From contig NW_019774058.1 of assembly GCF_001039355.2 (NCBI RefSeq), forward strand, positions 103,817 through 167,816: a stretch of DNA of 64,000 nt, in the 5' to 3' direction. The notes under the pieces were generated by a model. The model was not told the DNA's origin. It worked only from the letters and a program-made list of their open reading frames with translations, and did not search any database. This stretch comes from Lingula anatina. Lineage: Eukaryota > Brachiopoda > Lingulata > Lingulida > Lingulidae. Below, piece by piece: positions 36,813-50,600 of this stretch. The translations under genes and the position numbers were made by a program. How positions within the stretch are numbered: position 1 is the first letter of the stretch; each line of letters opens with the position of its first letter.

Positions 36813-37720
36813 TCTTAAAATATTTCACAGAAATTGTAAATTACTGATAATGTGAAATACAGGGATAGCATCACGTATAGAATATTACATTTGATTTTGA
36901 AGTACAGTTTATCATTATCATTTTGTCGAATTCTTATTTTGATGGGCGTTTGCAAATATGAAATAATACATGGAAAATATGATATATCTGTATATAGCTT
37001 AATACAGGGCACTTCTCGGGTTTATGCACTTAAAGTGAAAAAACTTATACCGAAAAAAGTGGCGTGTGACCGGGAGATAGGGCCCGTGGCCCTTAGATAT
37101 TTTAATATCCTTAAAAGGTGTTACTTACCGTGGCATGTTTATTCCTTTCCAACCACAAATAGGCAATAGTCTGAAATGTTAAAACTTTGTGTCAACTTGA
37201 ATTCGAATACAGTTTATAACTGTGTCTGTTAAACTCAGAGAAGTACCATTTAGTGTATTTATCATACAACAGTGCTGTTGTTTACTTATAATGAACAATG
37301 AGGACAGTAGATTTAGATTTAAGTTTTGGTGTATCATTATTAAGATTAGGCTTATCGGTTATTTATTAGGTCAACAGATAACCAATGATTGACCGGGAGA
37401 GAAGATAACTAACACCATCATATCGACGTGCATATTGGACGGCTTTCACCCCCCCCCCCCCCCCATCAGATTACTAAAGCATAATATATAAAAAAATTGG
37501 CCAAACTTAATTCCTTTTTGATCAGCCAAACGTAAATAAAAATGTATCGGGCAAATCGTATGGTAGGTCAATAGGGGCATATGGTATGACAAACACCTTT
37601 CATTTTTGATTTATGATATTTTCTTCCAAATTCTGCACATCCCATTTCAATGGTCTAAAGTCAATTACATTGTCGTGTTTGCTATTTGCTTTTATGTTCT
37701 AATTCGGTACACTCAGACGA

Positions 37721-37784
37721 TAATATAATATAATATAATATAATATAATATAATATAATATAATATAATATAATATAATATAAT
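37721..37784. repeat. (TAATA)n pentanucleotide array
   Basis: Nearly 13 perfect TAATA units in tandem (64 bp), with no interruption, which suggests a highly mutable locus. Confidence 0.96.
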
Positions 37785-38167
37785 CACAGACACTGTATTG
37801 GGGATGAAGTGCTCATTTCATTTATCTTATTTTCAACGATAAATAAAGATTAAAAGCATACTGGTTGTGAAGCAAATTTGTTCCTTTATTCTCTTTAATA
37901 TAAACGTCTACTGCGGTTTCCATTAGGGCTGCTTTTTAAGAGGCAGCCAGACATTGTGCATGTAGCTTCACCTGATCTTAGACTATGAATGTCCAATTTG
38001 TTCTTACCATACCAATACTTGTGGCTGCTCACTATATGATTTCTGGAGTTCCTCAATATGAGTGGTGATTGTTTCCTTATCTTGATTTGTAGGTTTTTTT
38101 ATATTTCAGAAATACACTTACTTAAAGATAAGGGAATCTATTTAGGCCTAGCTTTTTACATAGACTA

Positions 38168-38320
38168 AGATCTACCCTCCACCAGGACCACAGATTGATA
38201 TTTTCACTAGATATTCACAGATATGTCTCTAGATAAACGGTGGTACTTTTCTCCACGCGTTTGAGAAAAGTACACATAATTTATAAAGTCTGCGGCCCTG
38301 GTAGAGGGTAACTCAGATCT
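38168..38320. repeat. Nested inverted repeat (hairpin), ~153 bp
   Basis: Outer arms 38168-38194 and 38289-38320 are imperfect reverse complements (AGATCTACCCTCCACCAGGA against TCTGCGGCCCTGGTAGAGGG...AGATCT). Inside them 38243-38253 (GTACTTTTCTC) and 38263-38273 (GAGAAAAGTAC) form a perfect 11-bp stem with a 9-base loop. No coding capacity. It could be a MITE remnant or a structured transcribed element; no target duplication is obvious. Confidence 0.7.
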
Positions 38321-41300
38321 GGAGTGGACTATGAAAGCCTGCTTACAATGCATCAGTTGTCGCACGGCTGATCATCTCAACAAACGCAATCTGTTCCACT
38401 TCATAAACATCATTTAAAACAGAATCAGCGTAGGAAACGAATTCCATCAGGTCCATGTACAAAAAACAAAAGACAAAAATAAAAGTAACTTACGTTAGCC
38501 TTTACATATTAAAATATTACCATCGAAATAAACTTATACATTCATTTAACCTTTTTAGAAGATCAGTGATGGAAAAATATTGAGAAATACCGTGTGAAAC
38601 ATTTTAAAGTCTAGAAACCCGCGGGAGAAACGGAAGACAGTGGTGTCAGGGCTGTGTCGGGAAGCTTATCGCTTTACTTGGTTGTCGTTTCTCTGAACTA
38701 TCTATCTATCTTTCTACCTATCTATCTTTGATATCTTTGCCAGAACGTAAGGTCATATAGCTAATAAGCAGGCTACGCGCAACATGACCGACATGACCGA
38801 CAGACCCTGTGTATCTGAAGGTCACACTGACTCAATGATTTTCGAACATACTGATTTCAAATTTGCATTAGACAAAAGTCTAACACGGTAGACTGATATT
38901 AGGTTAATAAGCAGCGCCCCCTTTAACCCTAAGTATTCCTAAATGCTTGAGCCCTGCACCAAACTGTCTTTCCATAGAGAGGCGGTAAGCGTGTTGAGAA
39001 ATATTGTAGATAGTTGCAAAATTATCGTAAAAACCACAAAACTGGAATAACAGAATATAATCCTTTACACAATTGTTTCCTTTACACCTTTAATCTGCTT
39101 ATTGTAACACCTACAATTACGACGTGATCTTTTGGCGAAAGTAAAACAAGAAAGGGTGAATATGAAGTAAAATGCACCGAATAGGAGAAATGCTATTCAA
39201 TCAGTTTGGTAATAAGTTGCTCCTTCTTTCTCTTTGGGTGACACTGGGTCTGATGGGACTCCACTAGGGGTTGTGCAATTACGCAATACTCACAAGCTGG
39301 GATAACGTTGCATTTGGGCCTTCCACGTTGTCCAGCGCGCCATGTAAAATAAACCAAAGAAGGTAAATAGAGGAGAAATCAAACTTCACACTTGATTGGG
39401 CTTCGTACAATGTGGGCTTGTTTTACTGCGCCGCAAGAGGGGGGCTGTGTATCGAAAGGCACTGTATGGGAGTTCATTACGAACCACCCAACTGTGATGT
39501 TGCAACTCTATGGCTATGGTTAGGGACCAGAGCTGTTCGTGTTTGTTTACAGATCAGGGCTGGGCACAATAGACAAGAAAACCAAGACCATAACTGAACG
39601 AAGAATGAAATATACCCCCACGTTAGCCCCCGTGTCACGGAAATTATAATTAGCACCCTAGGTTACGGCCTTGGTTTAACATGTCCTGGGGATAGTTGAA
39701 CATCTTAGATATTCATTGAAATACGTGGAATATTGCTGAAATTAATCATCCAGCATCATACGTGCGGAGATATTCTTTCCCGCGTTAAGTGATTTTAGAG
39801 CGTTTTATGTTTCCACTGGCGGGTCAATTTTAAGCACAGCTTGACTTCCATATTACATTATATCTTACTTCATTTCACAAATTTGCCCAATAAACAGATA
39901 AATAATATAAAATAAAATTCTGAAAGCTGGTATGCATCAATCTTATATTTTTCATATCTATTGTAACAGGACTGCAGTTTCGCGCCAAAGAGGCAGACCT
40001 ATAAATCAAATACATGGACAGCGCAAACCACCAAATACACCAAAGAAATTTAAAATAGCGACTATCCAACGACTGTTGCATATGTGCGGTTCATGGTACA
40101 ATAAACCGACACGAGTTCTTCTCAAGCGCATCCAAGTGTGGGGCCGATAAATCAGACCGCGGGAGCTGAGACAGTTCTAGCCGCACTGTGCCACAGCTGC
40201 AGCAGAGCACCTTGTGTGGCCATGTATGATGTACGTAGTTTCTTCAGGAACATCCCGATTTGACAATAAGATATACTAAAAACTCATGTTTATAGATCTC
40301 TTGTTTATTGCACAGACCGCGACCACCCCATCCACTGGGATGCCGGTTGCTGTTTATTCCATCTAATAAAGAAAAAGTGTGTGGAATCAATAGGGAAAGT
40401 ATCACACTTGTGGCGTAGGAGTTATTTCGACACGCAATTACGCCATATATTGGCTGAATTCAACAGATTTCTCCTCCACCCTACACCCCCCACCCCTACC
40501 CCAACCCCGCCCACGACCTCCAAGACATGGGTACAGTGTTCCTTGCCATCCCAGCACGTGCCTCTGTACCACCCCCACCCCACCCAACCCCAACCCCGGC
40601 TTCATGTTTTATACGCGCTTGTTTCTCCGGTTCCATCTTGCCATGTGAATTGATTAATGGCATACCCGTGTTTCAGAAAGGGAAAAAACAAGGAAAGTTG
40701 TTTTACAAGACAGAAGTGGTGAGAAGTTGACAGTGATATAGTTGTTGCTTCTCATTCCCGAATTAAAATCTGCTACGGGGCGAGAGCGTGAGGTTGTGAT
40801 TAATTGTGCCACTTTGGCGTGAACCCGGCTTGAAAGTTTTCAACAAAGCACTACATTTTAAAACATAGCCTTTCGGCGAAAATTCTTTGTGTTAACATCC
40901 GAATGACACCATGTTACGGCAAGGATGGCGGACCAGGTCGTGACAGAAAGAAAAAATCTTTTTTACCGCTGTCGATACAACTGACAGTTATGGGTGCTTC
41001 ATGTTTTATGGTTGGATTGAAGACTGTTACTCAATATAACTAAAAAACTTCAAATATTCGTCCTGGAATCCATTTTAATTGACGCTTTTTTTAAAGAGCA
41101 GAAAAATTGATTGCCATCAAATAATTATTAACTTTCATTTTAAAAAATGCTGCCCTTGGCGCGACAATTAAGATTGTTCAAAATATTGATTCAGGCAGGA
41201 CTGCCCTGGGCTCTAATTTGTACATAACGAGCGCCGGCAAAGGTGACAATTGCGATGTGGCTATTAAAACGATTCAATTGGTATTGTATAATTGAGCGTA

Positions 41301-43253
41301 TTTGAACATTCGATTGTAATGAGCACGCTTTCGCACACGCTCACCACGTGGGTTAAGAAAATATGTCACTTTCTTATGCAGATTATAAATACACTTCGGC
41401 TTGCGTATGTGAAATAATGGCGGACTTCTGACCTGAACTATCGTCAACTTTACCCCGTTTCTCCCCTGTGTTGACTCTGAAATTGTTCCATTAGTAATGG
41501 CTGTTATGGAATATTTGACGTAAACTTTGTTTTGAATTTCGGTTACTTAATACACCAGTTTCTCGTTATTTATAAATCTTTTAATGATTGTTGGCATATA
41601 ATTAGCAAAAGCAGAGTATTCCCTGGCTACTGGAAATTTTCAATTGATTATTTTCTTGTTGTCAAGTTGACTCATCGACACCAGTCATACTAAACTTAAA
41701 CAAAGAAAAAAAAGAAAGTCGTCGTCTCAAATGACCTGAAAAAAGTCTCAGGATTTCTTCAGTGAAGAGGAGGATGCACTTTACTTTAATGTAAAAGCAG
41801 TAAAAAGTTTAAGTGATTTAGAAAGTAGGTACAGCCTACGAAACGCTTTTACCACTCAAAATTGCTTAACGGACTGTAAGTAAGACCGTCTGATTCGTGT
41901 GGAAATTTTTATCGAAATTTGATGATACTAGCGTATTCCCTTACAACCTGCCAAATGTTGTCGATAATGCCAAGTCATATATCCATTTTGTACAGAAAGC
42001 TACCATTGGCAAACATTATTAGCCAACATTATGGGTAATTAGGTTTCACAAACACCAAATATGCGTGTTAAATGACATACATGAATGCCGCGTGTCAACA
42101 CCGTGTCAGGATTAAAAACTGTTATTATTTCCCTCAAAGTAGAGGCCCACATGAAGTTGTTTAGAAATAAGATGTAATCCAAGCTGAGGTGTCGGATCAA
42201 CACGGCTATTCCCAGCTCTCTTTGCACCAGCACGTGTTACCCCGTATCCGATGGTGTCAGGTAATTAATGACAACCTAATCACGAGTTAATTAAGCCCAT
42301 TAAAATGCAGGAATTTGCCCTAACAACTTTAAGCCTGGTGAACGTGTTGATTGGCCTCCTGCTTTTTTGTTCTTAATTGGATTCTTGATTGTTGAGCACC
42401 TGACGCAGCAACATTAACACCTGAAGAAAGGGGGATTGTAATTATTCACACTTTACTGAAGCGGTGTCAGTTTCGGGGCCACGTGTGCCAGTTTTGATTG
42501 CAATCCGGTAGCGTAATTATTATTTATCTTAATAGCCTTCCCCTAAGACTGGAGTCCCCGCCCTCAGCACACTTACATTGTGCACAAACAAAAGAAACGA
42601 TATTGCGGACGATTAGCCTCAGTGTGTTACTACAAAAACACAACTCCCATAGTTGTTTTAACCCGTCAGAGATTTGCCAGCTGCGCGGTGCGGTTGTACA
42701 TACCTCACGCCTCTTTTCAATGGTCTGACTTACAAGTACCAATACCGGGGTTTGAAAAAAAAAAGAGTGAGAGAGAATACCACACCAGAAACGGTTACAT
42801 AAATAAAGACTGTATTCATACGAATATTTACCATACTTTACAAATCAGCTGTATAAATCGCATTGTGATACTGTCGCTTTGTTGTCATGTTTTCAAACTG
42901 CTGAAGTTAAATTTAGCAAGAAATTTTCGACTCTTTACATATGGAGATGGAAATGTCCCTGCAATATTGACTGCATAGTTCGGTTGCAAAGTTTATACAC
43001 TGTCCAGTGCCTAAGATTTAGCATCTGCTCTGAGGAAACCGAGCATGTTGATATAAACTCAGTTTAACACCGAGGGTCTATTTTGACAGACGACTGCTAG
43101 GATACTTCAATTTGGAAAACACATAGATCATGTTATTTTGATCCATTAAACATGATAGTATTTGTAATTCACGGCAATGCGTCCCGGTGGTCTTAAACGT
43201 TTCACGATGTTTGTCCAGATGTTTAAGATATTTTGATTGACCAAATCACTGAG

Positions 43254-44630
43254 TCAGACCAGGGTTTCTAGGATAGGCGTCGGAGTAGCCTCATCGCTGT
43301 GGAGAGAACTCAGTCCCGTGTCTGAATTTGAGTCATTGTCTTCGTTTTTGTATTTTGACACGTTTTCCCAAGTATGAACAGTGACATATGGGATGTGTGT
43401 CGTTGAATAGTAATTATCACTAATGACTTCCTCGCCGCCGGAGATGTCAAATTCGTCACCGACCTCGCCAGCGTAAACACCACCGTTTGGTGGATAGTCC
43501 TGAGATACAAACGCCTCGTCAAAATTTTCCCCAGCGAGGTTTTCCTCCGCCTCTATTTCTTCCATTAAACTTGTGAGGTATTCTCGTTTAAGCCTTAATT
43601 GCATTTCAACGTCATTTACCGTAGTATTCACCCGTTCAATTTCCGTTCTCTGCGACGAGTTCAGAGAAATACTTCTCTTCAAGGCAGTACGGAGGATGTT
43701 GGCCTCCTGTAGGACCTCGGAAGTCGACTGTCCCTTCCCCTGCCTCATCCTGTCATGGACCCACCGGCTTTCGTCGCTCTCTGAAGATGGAGCCTCCGTG
43801 GTACTTTCATCCAATATTTGATACGAGAGGTTCTCAATTCTCGTCTGCTCCTGGTTAATCATGTCGTCCAACTGTACTAATTGTTCCAGGAGTTTCACGT
43901 AAGTCTCCATGTTTTCTGGAGTGACTCCCTGGAACACCTCCTCCAAGCTGTCCTCGGCTATGTTTTTGAGGTACGCATCCTGCACGTAGTTTTCTCCGTT
44001 CTCTTGCACCCGGTGGATGTGCTGAAGGGTTTCGTGTTCCTCGATTTCTTTGTCTGTGTCACGGAGCCGAGCCATTTGATCCTGTATCACTTTTTCCTGG
44101 GATATAACTTTCTGTACCAATTGTTCTAGAGTCTGTAGTCGAGAGGGAGATGCAGTCGTTATAGCTGCGTTTTTGTGTCTGTCGACTCTCTGTCCCTTCT
44201 CCTTGGACGTGGACCGACTACCACTATTTCGCTCTCTAGAACTAGAGCTGTCCCTGCGATCGTATTTTTCCGATCTGTCACGGGCCGGTTTACGATGCCT
44301 TCGAGATTTTATGACTTCCCTCGAATCTTTAACACAGTTGATTTTCCTCATAGTAAACGTCACATTCTCTTGCTCATTGCCCCACGCTCTCCAAACCTTC
44401 AATATTTTGGTCCGACCCTGAAGGGGCCTTTCCATGTCTCTCCATCGTTCGAAGACCACATAAGATTGGGTGTCAATGGAGGAGTTAGTATTCCTTTCAG
44501 TCTGTAAGAGAGCGTAGATCACATCATCGCACGTGGTTCTCTTGGTGAGTCCTGTCACCCATTTTTCACACCCACCAACCAGTACGGGGATCTCTGGAGC
44601 ACCTGGTGGGATTCCATCCATATTATCACT
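43254..44630 (-). CDS. RASSF9/10-like N-terminal RASSF protein, main exon
   Basis: A single exon encodes 455 residues from an internal ATG at 44621, or 461 if joined to the upstream exon at 54774-54782. N-terminal RASSF proteins are scaffolds with an RA (ubiquitin-like) domain first, linked to Hippo-type signalling and cell growth or adhesion. The RA domain covers about residues 10-95 (VGGCEKWVTGLTKRTTCDDV, then a WRAWG motif). A Ser/Arg/Lys-rich stretch follows (about 110-155), then coiled-coil segments (about 165-275 and 300-365). The motif ENGENYVQDAYL near residue 208 is characteristic of RASSF9/RASSF10, which points to that pair. A good acceptor, TTCTTTCAG, sits at 44632-44631, nine bases before the ATG, with codons SDN between, so the true start is probably in an upstream exon. 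The C-terminus ends in PILETLV. Confidence 0.9.
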   Translation of the reverse strand, partial: SDNMDGIPPGAPEIPVLVGGCEKWVTGLTKRTTCDDVIYALLQTERNTNSSIDTQSYVVFERWRDMERPLQGRTKILKVWRAWGNEQENVTFTMRKINCVKDSREVIKSRRHRKPARDRSEKYDRRDSSSSRERNSGSRSTSKEKGQRVDRHKNAAITTASPSRLQTLEQLVQKVISQEKVIQDQMARLRDTDKEIEEHETLQHIHRVQENGENYVQDAYLKNIAEDSLEEVFQGVTPENMETYVKLLEQLVQLDDMINQEQTRIENLSYQILDESTTEAPSSESDESRWVHDRMRQGKGQSTSEVLQEANILRTALKRSISLNSSQRTEIERVNTTVNDVEMQLRLKREYLTSLMEEIEAEENLAGENFDEAFVSQDYPPNGGVYAGEVGDEFDISGGEEVISDNYYSTTHIPYVTVHTWENVSKYKNEDNDSNSDTGLSSLHSDEATPTPILETLV

Positions 44631-47600
44631 CTGAAAGAATCAATGGCAGTCGTTGTAGTAAAACAAAACACTACATTACTCAAGTCAAGTCAGAACAAGT
44701 TCCAATCTAGTTCCACATAGCACCAAGAGTAAAGGCAACTCAACCCAAGCACAACCACTGTGATTTATGAATGTGTGTAGGCAACAGAACACTCGAGGTG
44801 CCCGGAGATCATGTGACACACATTTCTCACCAGTGATTGGCTGACAAAGTATTTCAAGCTTTCACTGATTGACCACCTTGAGAGAATGCCAAGAGAAAGA
44901 TCTGTTCAGCGTTCAAAGGGGGTGTTGAAGAAAAACAAAGTATTATACAGAAGTTAGGTCATAGTGTGTGCACATCGTGAATCACAGCACACCTTGTGAG
45001 GCGTGGAAGTGTAATTTATTCCCGTCATTCTTTGATTTGTTTGAAGAACTGTAACGGCCGCGAAGCGTGCGTGCTTGGGGTATGGAAAACGGTTTCATTT
45101 TACCTTCCCCCTTGTATGTCGTCACTTTACCTAGTTCTCTATCAGGTGAAAGGCCGAATGGACCGTAAACCTTTTAAGTTACATGAACTGCAACATAAAA
45201 CCCTCCTTTGAAAGGTATAGTTTCAACACCTTTTCTCATAGCTTAAAATAACAAACGGAACTTGATTCGGAACTGTCGTCTTTTACATTATATTGTTCAA
45301 ACAACTGTAACAAAAATATTGAGACTTGTGGCTCCAAAGAAAGGGGTATTATTAGTTGAAAGAAAAGCATAAGTGTACACCCTGCTTCTATTAAACCCCA
45401 AAAATCTGAAAGTGTTATTTCTGTTAGGAGTTGTGCAATTGATGAGGTCCCGTAGTTTCAACATTGCCATTCAAACTTTCACGCTCCCATAAACATTCAG
45501 TGAATGTCAGAGCAAAACGAAAATTTAAGCTGTGTAAACGCTCTGTGTATGTTTTAGAAGTATTTTTAGGGGTCCTGGCGACATTGCTGACCCGCACTCC
45601 GATACACTCTGCGTACTTCACAGCCCCCGTTTCACTAACACAATAATTCAAGAAATGTGGACACAGTAATAGAAACATGCCAGAAATATGTATGTGGGCA
45701 GCGTATTTTCAATATTTTATCAGCGATATGAATTACTGACACATCAATGTATAAAGTTCACTGTTCTTGCAGAATTATAACACTCATAACAACAACGTGT
45801 TCTTTGAATCACACAGGTTATTTCTTACATCTCGGTGTGTTATTGACTGTTATGAGTAACTGAAATAAAATGCGAGTTATTTTTTTACTATTCTCGCTCA
45901 GCTCATGTCAAACGATACATCATTCATTCTTTTCGACTGGCATTTGATGTCAAGACTGGTATGCATCGTTTAAATTTCCCACTCTAACCAATTTCACGTA
46001 GAATACGAATCAGGTATTTATTTGCTATTCACTATGAACTTTAAATGGGAAAATGACTTTTAGGGAATGATGAAAAAATACAAGACACGCACGTAGGAAA
46101 GGTTAAGAAAAACGTTAAGTTCTGCAATTTTGCCAATTGAAACAACAATAGCCTCTGCGTATGCCACAATAATGTGAGGCGGTAACCAATACTTCTTTTT
46201 CCAATCCTCTTCGATCGTAACTTGATATTTAGCGGAAAATAACTCCTTCACAAATAACATTTTAAATGTGGTTTATGAGTTTTGGTAGTGGTAATTAACT
46301 GCTCTTTCTGCTTCCTACCCAACCCAATTCTAGTGTACCCGCACTTTGACAAGATTGTATTCATTTTAGCGTTGTTTATGTCGCAGCACCATCCTTATTA
46401 TCAAAGACACCCTCGCTCCAGGCACGGGATGGGACATGCGGACACGCTACGCTGATAATAGCAACAAATAACTTGTAAATATGGTGAATTAAGGCAATTT
46501 TTTTCATTCCCATTATCTACCTTTCGCTCTGTCCAAAGCATTAAGAATTTCAATATGACGACGCGGTAAACATTTTTTAAACAAATGTCGCTTTACCTTT
46601 TCTCAGAACACTTACAGGTCTTATGGCCCACAAACCACACCTTGAGAAAAACAATAGATCAAACAGCTACCGCTCCCCATCTAACACCACCCCTGGATCC
46701 GCCCTAATAACACAATAATAGAAACATCACCTTCAGGTTGTATGGGCACAGATCACGACTAGATAGTACAGACAGCAAGGCGACATATCGTGCTGTTTTA
46801 TCAGTGATACGCTGGGTGATATGCCTAATAAACCACGGTCACGGGACCCGTACCGTGCTAGTTTTATTGCCCCGACGCTTAACTGATAATTTGCACCACC
46901 TGATTTAATCGTATGTTTGAAATTATGAACTTCTCCGGTATATTTCCCTAACCAAATGCTCCTTTACAAAACATGTCACCTGAATAATGAAAGGGATATT
47001 CGAACCTATAAAAAACAAAACAGTTTGCTGTTGCATCACTAAAATATGTCAAATACACCAATAAAACTATGAAAATATCAGTTACAAAACAGGTGTAGTA
47101 CTAACAACGTTCTCACCTACCAGATCAGTTTAAACTAGTAATATCTTGACGTTCATCATCCAAGTATTTCGCAAGTGCCCGACAGATCCAAAAATGAAAG
47201 AACGCTATAAATACCGAAACTAAAATTTCTTCAACACAAAAACGTCAAGTTGTCAAGTTGTCAACAAAAATGTAATTCTGTCGCTTTGACGCAGCTGTGA
47301 CAGAGTGGTCGACAATACACAGGTGTTTATTTACCCAGAGCTGTTCCCATCCATCTCTTTTAAAGTACTCTTTAACATTCCTGACAATGCAGCCACAAAT
47401 GATATGACATATATGTATTTACTATTTACGATATAAGTAATTTCATTTTTTCCCCTTTCGGGCATGAACGTATGTCCTCTTGAAGTAGACAAGTTTTAAA
47501 TCATGCCACCGACACCTTATAATTTCAGTAAAAAGTCAACATTTCCCAGTTGGTTTTACTAAAATTAAAAGGAATTTAAAAAAAATCATCATACCTCAAT

Positions 47601-50600
47601 AACAAACTTTTATCCTTGATCACTAATACACGTATCACTTGACACCGGCGTGATTCCTGCGGTCTATCTAATATAACCACCAGTATTCTCCCGGGCTTTT
47701 TACTTCCTTCAAGTCAGTCTACAATTTACTTGGGTCTGACAATGCCAAGTAAACTCCGCTAACTAATCTCGATTCTCGACGAAAGAGAGGAAGCGAACGT
47801 ATTCACGCGTCGTCATTTGTCACAAGAGTTTCCGACCAGCAATTAAGTCTACCTACTAGTTATGTCCCCCCAATTTTGACAGGTCAATGTTCTGTCTTGT
47901 TGTCCAGTGGTCATAAATCAAGTCATGGTCACTACTGGTGAATATTTAACTTAAAACGACCACCGAGGACCTTATGTCGGACAGCCGCACATCTTGCAAC
48001 GGTTGAAACGCAAGATAACGTTAAGTAAGGGACGAAAATCTTTCTACTGCCTCGATGCGATTCTTCTTTAAGATACACTAATTGCTGGATAATACCTTGA
48101 TTAAGTCCAATTCAACATCCTGTTGTCATAAAATATCGAATTTAACGCATCCCCTAGACCGAGGGACTCCAAGAAATATCGTCTTTTCTGTGAACGTTCT
48201 ACTCTATCCTTATCTTTTATATGTTAAATAATGTGTTGGTTTATCAATCATCTTTGTCATGCAATATTGATATTAGATATTCCACTGCCCTACACCGTGT
48301 GACGTCTATAGACGTTGATGAACTATGATCATCAGCCCTGACAACAACTTTGGATAGGTGTATTGGTCATAATGATACAGTCTATTATCTTGTCACATGT
48401 TGGATACATTGATACAATGCCACACGAGTGCGAACAATAACCTTATCGTGAACCCTTGTGATTCAATGAAAAAAGATATTAAATAAAAAATATGCAGTTT
48501 AAGTACATTGGAGATTCTCACGCTCTAAATTACTTTCCCACTGAATCAGTATACCGCGTACGCAAATGACGCCAAACTCCTGCGATTTAAAACTGCTGAT
48601 GAGCCTTTCAGACATCTGAGCTATGTAACTTGTGTTAAAACATGGACTTCCGACACCAAAAAAACACCCTTTTTTCAGTCCCATGTCGCTTGTCAGATAA
48701 AGTACGACATTCGTCATTGTCGCAAAGACAAAAGAGGCGTATCTGTTCATTCTGCTCTCGTCGAAGGAACAATGCCAACTATTGCCTTTTTGGTTGAAGT
48801 CGTGCGTTTTTTAAATTACCGAATTAAAGAAAAGCTGAGCGACTCACCTATCAACTAACATAGAAACGCGGATCTACATTTCAAAACAAAACAAAGTGAG
48901 TTTTCTAAAATGTTAAAACAGTGCTCATTAGTCACTGGAAATACACCGGCGCAGCTGTTTTGTTTGGCGCGTGGCCTTAAAGGACAATATTGCACCCCAT
49001 CCATCTATCTGGAGAGCGTTTTCCTTTGTGGTGACAGTCCCCCTGCGAAAAGCTAGTAGTTAATTTGACAGTATAAACCAGTAGGCTGCATAAGTTCCTT
49101 TAATCTCCCCTCCATTGTATCGGTTTAATTTTGTTTGTAAAAACCTTGCTTATAATTTTTTTCAGTGAAAATCTCCGACCACAGGCGATTTAAGGAAGGT
49201 GTTCTATCTAATATGCCATTGGGCTGTGCTCCCCTGTGAAATACTATGACATCTCATTCATGCCTCTCTCTCACGGAGGCGTTTACCTACCTGGTTGTTA
49301 CCTCTTCCTCTATGCCTGTCCTAGGACCTAACTAATGCTTCCTGTACCAGCAATAGACAGGCGGATAAAACAACACAGATCTAAATTTACCTTGCAACAG
49401 ACTCAACCAATGTAGCAGCATGTAAATTACCAGAGAATGGTGAATTAATTTGAAATTATGCCCTCTCTAGATCTTAGACAATCACCTCATGTGCACGGAG
49501 GCCTGGCGATCCTTTAAAAGAATTATTCATCTCTTTCTGCCCCGGTTACCGTCGCTTGGTGAATGATTTATATATTCTATATATAAAAAGGGGTCCCCTT
49601 AAATTTATTAGACTACTGTAGACCTGGGAGTTTCTGTAATAGCAGCGTTCATTGTTGATTTCGGGTTTTCTGAACTAATTCGAGCTGAAATCGAGCGACC
49701 TGGATCAACCTTGCCCCGTCACCTTACAGTGTTAATATTTAAGAGCAATTCTTTTCTTCGTCTTGAGCGTTAAACTAAATAAGAATTGACAATTTGATTA
49801 ATTCATTAGAGTCACGTATCGTGGGAAAGAAAAGAAAGAAAAGAAAACTTTTTTGGCTTGGCGATGCCATTGGTTTGAATAAGAGGGTACATGACCTGAT
49901 AATAATTAAACATGTATGAACGTAAACATTTGTTTTCACAAACAAAAGAGGAGAATTTCTGGCGCCTCACCCTCTATTTAATCATAATACAGCACCACGT
50001 GCGGCAAGAAGGGCGGAGAGACACAGTGTTGTTTCATATTGTAATTTTTGACATCGTTGTTGCAAAACATTAAGCTATTCTAATATTTTTTGTTTGGAAT
50101 TTTTGCCCTGGGTTCGGGTCATCACCTATGAATCCGAGTGTTTTCATATCCCTGTCTGAATGTATTGTCTCAATGTTTACCGCAAATCAGCACGGACAAA
50201 CACATTAAATACAAAGTTGTAAAGGAATGCGAGTAAATAGAAATAGGCCCCGTTGTATTGTGATCAGCTGAACAGCATTACATACCCGATGACCTCCTAA
50301 GCACAATGGGCAAGAGACGCCGCACGAGTTTCACGGTATTATTTTGCATAGATAATGAATTATTCACTGTAGAAGTGGAAATACATTTTCAATGAGCAGT
50401 TGAAATATTGGAGTAAACGCACTCTCTGGCACATCAGCAGCAAAGCATGCCAATGAATAGCCGGTGGGTTGGAGCGTCATTACACAACTTTTTGTCATGA
50501 CTATGAAACCAAATCACTTTTGAAAACCGAATTGATTTTGAAAAAGATCTGTTGGCAAAACAAGTCAGTCCGACACCACAGAGTCAAAGCGGGAAGGGCA

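Larger units (their letters stand above)
36813..43253. other. Intergenic stretch, no gene seen
   Basis: No convincing reading frames or splice chains. It contains a C-run at 37449-37464, a TAATA array at 37721-37784, a nested hairpin at 38168-38320, a degenerate CTAT run at about 38698-38727 and a C-rich run near 40480-40600. Its right end should include the 3' UTR of the minus-strand RASSF gene. Confidence 0.55.

Noticed and set aside
43573-44507. Several plus-strand open frames opposite the RASSF exon
   Set aside because: These are shadows of the minus-strand coding sequence, which has the clear RA and coiled-coil signature.
48499-48750. 83-codon minus-strand open frame in the RASSF intron
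   Set aside because: No family resemblance and no splice partner in phase with the RASSF exons.
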